NCBI GenBank assembly: GCA_016800925.1
Contig: JABCPU010000937.1
Location: forward strand, 1 to 20,964
Length of the DNA stretch: 20,964 bases
From: Suillus spraguei
Lineage: Eukaryota > Basidiomycota > Agaricomycetes > Boletales > Suillaceae
Reading direction: 5' to 3'
Position 1 is the first letter of the stretch. Each line of letters opens with the position of its first letter. Below, in pieces: positions 18,758 to 20,964 of the stretch. The translations under genes were made by a program, and so were the position numbers. Under the pieces are notes generated by a model. The model made no database searches. It saw nothing but the letters and a program-made list of their open reading frames with translations, and was not told the origin of the DNA.

Positions 18758-19255
18758 GGCCCACCCGTATATGTAATATATTTTACCTCGGCCCACCCGT
18801 CTATGTAAAATTCCCCCACATCGGCCCACCCGTCTATGCAATAAATATTTTACTGCACCCTCGGCCCACCCATCTATGTAATACACTCCCACGTAGGCCC
18901 ACCCGTATATGTAATATTCTCTCACCTCGGCCCACCCGTATATGTAATATTCTCTTACCTCGGCCCACCCGTCTATGCAATAATATTTGCCTTGCATCTC
19001 TCTTCAGCCCAGCTGTCTATAATATCCTACTCTACATACTACCCAGATGGCCCACCCATCTCTGTCGGGGATTATATCCCCCTGGCCCATCCGTCAACAT
19101 CAGAAATCATGTTTCCCTCGGCCCACCCGTCTCTCCCGAAAATACAAGTCTCCCGGCCCACCTGTCTCCATTGGAAATAATATTCCCCCCGGCCCATCCG
19201 TCAACATCGAGGATATACATAACCTCGGCCCATCGTCCACTGGCCCGTCTTTGAC
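18758..19255 (+). repeat. minisatellite with GGCCCACCCGTCTATG core
   Basis: About 14 units begin ggcccacccgt(c/a)tatg or a variant and are followed by an AT/CT-rich stretch such as taatattctctcacctc. Unit spacing is about 33-44 bp. The first units are closer to each other; later ones drift (ggcccatccgtcaacatc twice). The minus-strand frame at 18755-18997 translates the repeat (YYIYGWAEVRE) and is not taken as a gene. Confidence 0.88.
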
Positions 19256-19339
19256 GGGATATTATGTGGGTTGGGTGACCCGTATAGTATGGAGTTTGTC
19301 ACTGAAGGGGCTCGACTAGGGGTCCGAAGGTCCGGAGCT

Positions 19340-19640
19340 CAGAGGGAGGAGCGGAGGAGCGGAGGAGCGGAGGAAGCGGAGGAGCGGAGGAGCGGAGGAG
19401 CGGAGGAGCGAGGAGCGGGAGCGGAGGAGCGGAGGAGCGGAGGAGCGGAAGGAGCGAGAGCGGAGGAGCGGAGGAGCGGAGGAGCGGAGGAGCGGAGGAG
19501 CGGAGGAGCGGAGAGAGCGAGAGGAGCGGAGGAGCGGAGGAGCGGAGGAGCGGAGGAGCGGAGGAGCGGAGGAAGCGGAGGAGCGGAGGAGCGAGAGGGC
19601 AGCGGAGGAGCGGAGGAGCGGAGGAGCGGAGGAGCAGGAG
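19340..19640 (+). repeat. 8-bp microsatellite (GGAGCGGA)n
   Basis: The octamer ggagcgga is repeated roughly 30 times or more, with scattered one-base slips (aggaagcgg, gagcgagg). Because eight is not a multiple of three, each frame gives an eight-residue repeat (EERRSGGA), which explains the long open frames on both strands. No coding role is supported. Confidence 0.93.
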
Positions 19641-20270
19641 CGGATATGATCGGATGATCAGATGAGCATAGCTCTGTGGATCTTAGAGGGAAGTGTTGGC
19701 TACTAGAGAGGAGTAGTCCGGATGTGGTGTAGAGATAGTATAAGACTACTCCGGACAAGGTCCGGAATAGAAACAGACAGTATAAAGACTACCAAAGGTA
19801 GAGTCGGAGGTGAAACAGATGATAGACGGAGATGGACGAAGTCCGAAAAAGATTATAGGACATAGGATCAAAGCTCTGGCCTAGGGAGTGATCCCATAGA
19901 CCTGAGTCGGAAGCTTACAAGGGCCGGAGCCCAAGTGCAGAATGGAGACGGAGTTATATAGACATGATAAACAGGATACAGAGTAATCAAAGGGATATAC
20001 AGAAGTAGAACAATGAATCAGACTAAGGTCTGCAGGAGTTGTACTACAAGTTTATATACTGTAGGAGCATGCTGGAGGTAAGTACAGATAGTCCGAGGCT
20101 ATGTCTGAAGCATACGGAAACACATTAGTAAGTACAGCAGGACATAAGGCTATGAACTCGGAGATGAAGCCCGTATGAAATACTTATCAAGACGGAGGCA
20201 GAGATCACCGAGAACCGGAAGCACAGAGATACCCAGAAGCCGAGAACAGGTATATCTAAAAGGGGTAATG
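19641..20270. other. non-coding region, possible LTR remnant on the minus strand
   Basis: No gene is recognised. The minus strand has a TATATAA box near 20060-20050, and purine-rich plus-strand sequence similar in texture to the LTR at 3963-4476. A CCAACA that could end an LTR lies near 19695. The words gagtagtccgga and gactactccgga form an inverted pair at about 19710-19757. No matching copy or target duplication is in view, so the LTR reading is only a possibility. Confidence 0.25.
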
Positions 20271-20323
20271 CGCAGGTGCACGGGAATAGTTCAGATATGA
20301 ACTTGGATTGGATATGGACACGG

Positions 20324-20390
20324 ATGGATGGGTGGATCGGATATGTGAACTGGATTGGATGGGTGGATCAGATATGTGTAGGTTGGGTGT
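20324..20390 (+). repeat. short tandem duplication, 31-bp offset
   Basis: The words gatgggtggatcggatatgtg and gatgggtggatcagatatgt begin at 20327 and 20358. The surrounding sequence is GGAT-rich. No function is seen. Confidence 0.7.
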
Positions 20391-20463
20391 CTGGATGTCC
20401 ATGGATTGGATTTTATCTAGACCTGAATGTACGGTATATGACAGATACTGGGATGGTGTGCGG

Positions 20464-20964
20464 CCTGGAATGTAGGCACAATTCTTAAAATAGAGGACGT
20501 TCTCCTCAATTTTCCAATCGGAAAGTGCCGACTTATAGGGGGTAGACACATGCCAATCAAGGGCGTTGGATGCAGTCCGAAGACAGGGTCATCAAGAGGG
20601 GTCAGAGGATGATAAAACATCCTTCAGGTCAGTGTCAATAAGACGAACGAATAGAGCGTCAGGGAGGAGGGTCTGGTCCTTGTTATCATCTTTGCCAGAG
20701 TCATAGTCAGGCCAGCGAGATAGTGCATCAGGTACTGCCAATTTAGTACCTGCAACGTGATGCAATTCAATGTCGTAAAATAGACAGAATCAGTTGCCAA
20801 TGTGCTTGGCGACAGGTAAGCTTCTGTGCACTTCTAAAAGTACAGAAGATTCTGTGGTCGGTGAATACCAGGACAGGGTGCGGGTTTCTTCAAGATAATG
20901 ACGCCATTCATTCAATGCCCGGATCACGGCAAGGAGTTCGCGATCAAAAGATCTGATAATTGCG
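20464..20964 (-). pseudogene. pol: second Ty3/gypsy fragment: RNase H end to integrase N-terminus
   Basis: From about 20519 to the window end the sequence aligns with 239-720 of the first element at high identity with small indels. It reads PDYDSGKDDNKDQTLL (about 20708-20660) in the frame that the first copy has lost. After CLPP it continues with KSALSDWKIEENVLYFKNCA and YIPG (to about 20463), the segment preceding the integrase zinc module, which the first copy lacks. Homology then stops and unrelated GGAT-rich sequence begins. Several frame changes, for example near 20545-20560, 20780 and 20840, show it is dead. Its upstream part runs beyond the right edge. Confidence 0.88.

Noticed and set aside
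18755..18997. Repetitive Tyr/Trp-rich peptide (YYIYGWAEVRE repeats)
   Set aside because: It is the minisatellite read on the minus strand. The unit length varies, so the frame is not kept beyond a few units.
19271..19758. Arg/Gly/Glu-rich and Ser/Pro/Leu-rich open frames of 128 and 139 codons
   Set aside because: Both arise from the 8-bp microsatellite, which gives open frames on both strands.

Overview
The window reads as repeat-rich, transposon-dominated nuclear DNA of a filamentous fungus, most likely an Agaricomycete (mushroom-forming basidiomycete). The evidence is a KDZ-type transposase with the CxC2 cysteine cluster typical of basidiomycete genomes, spliceosomal introns of about 45-66 nt with GT(G/A)AGT or GTATGT-like donors, and a fungal Ty3/gypsy retroelement. 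The species cannot be fixed from the sequence. No tRNA, rRNA, CRISPR array or ordinary housekeeping gene was seen.

Layout. (1) Positions 1-4476, minus strand: a decayed Ty3/gypsy LTR retrotransposon. Its 5' LTR lies at about 3963-4476, followed by gag with a CCHC knuckle, protease (DSG), reverse transcriptase (YMDD), RNase H and the start of integrase, which runs off the left edge. An 11-nt perfect complementarity between the predicted transcript start and the site just downstream of the LTR suggests Tf1/sushi-like self-priming. (2) About 4490-6180: a satellite-like array built from short 'actcggg' words, with a higher-order period near 234 bp and bounded by direct repeats. (3) 6257-16568: a compact cassette of five multi-exon genes: an unidentified 246-aa gene (minus, intact when spliced), a CxC2-KDZ transposase (minus, broken), an unidentified accessory gene (plus, broken), an acidic-repeat gene (minus, one clear break) and a cysteine-cluster/coiled-coil gene (plus, broken). 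They form two divergent pairs with starts only 216-251 bp apart, as expected for genes carried inside a large KDZ element. (4) 16576-18588: a second array of the same satellite family, with terminal inverted repeats of about 110 bp, an 11-bp direct repeat outside them and an internal inversion that makes a large palindrome. (5) 18758-19255: a minisatellite with a GGCCCACCCGTCTATG core, then an 8-bp microsatellite (19340-19640). (6) 19641-20463: non-coding sequence, possibly an LTR remnant. (7) 20464-20964, minus: a second Ty3/gypsy fragment (RNase H to integrase N-terminus) homologous to 239-720 of the first.

How it works together. The KDZ transposase would move the cassette; the companion genes have no function I can assign and are probably passengers or helpers of the element. 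Every premature stop that I placed in the ancestral frames of the first retroelement is TGA. Many differences between the two retroelement copies are CpG versus TpG/CpA. Both point to C-to-T decay at methylated CpG. Single-base indels recur in nearly all genes. They may be true decay or uncorrected long-read error; the window alone cannot separate these, and splice sites given here are my reading of the sequence, not transcript evidence.
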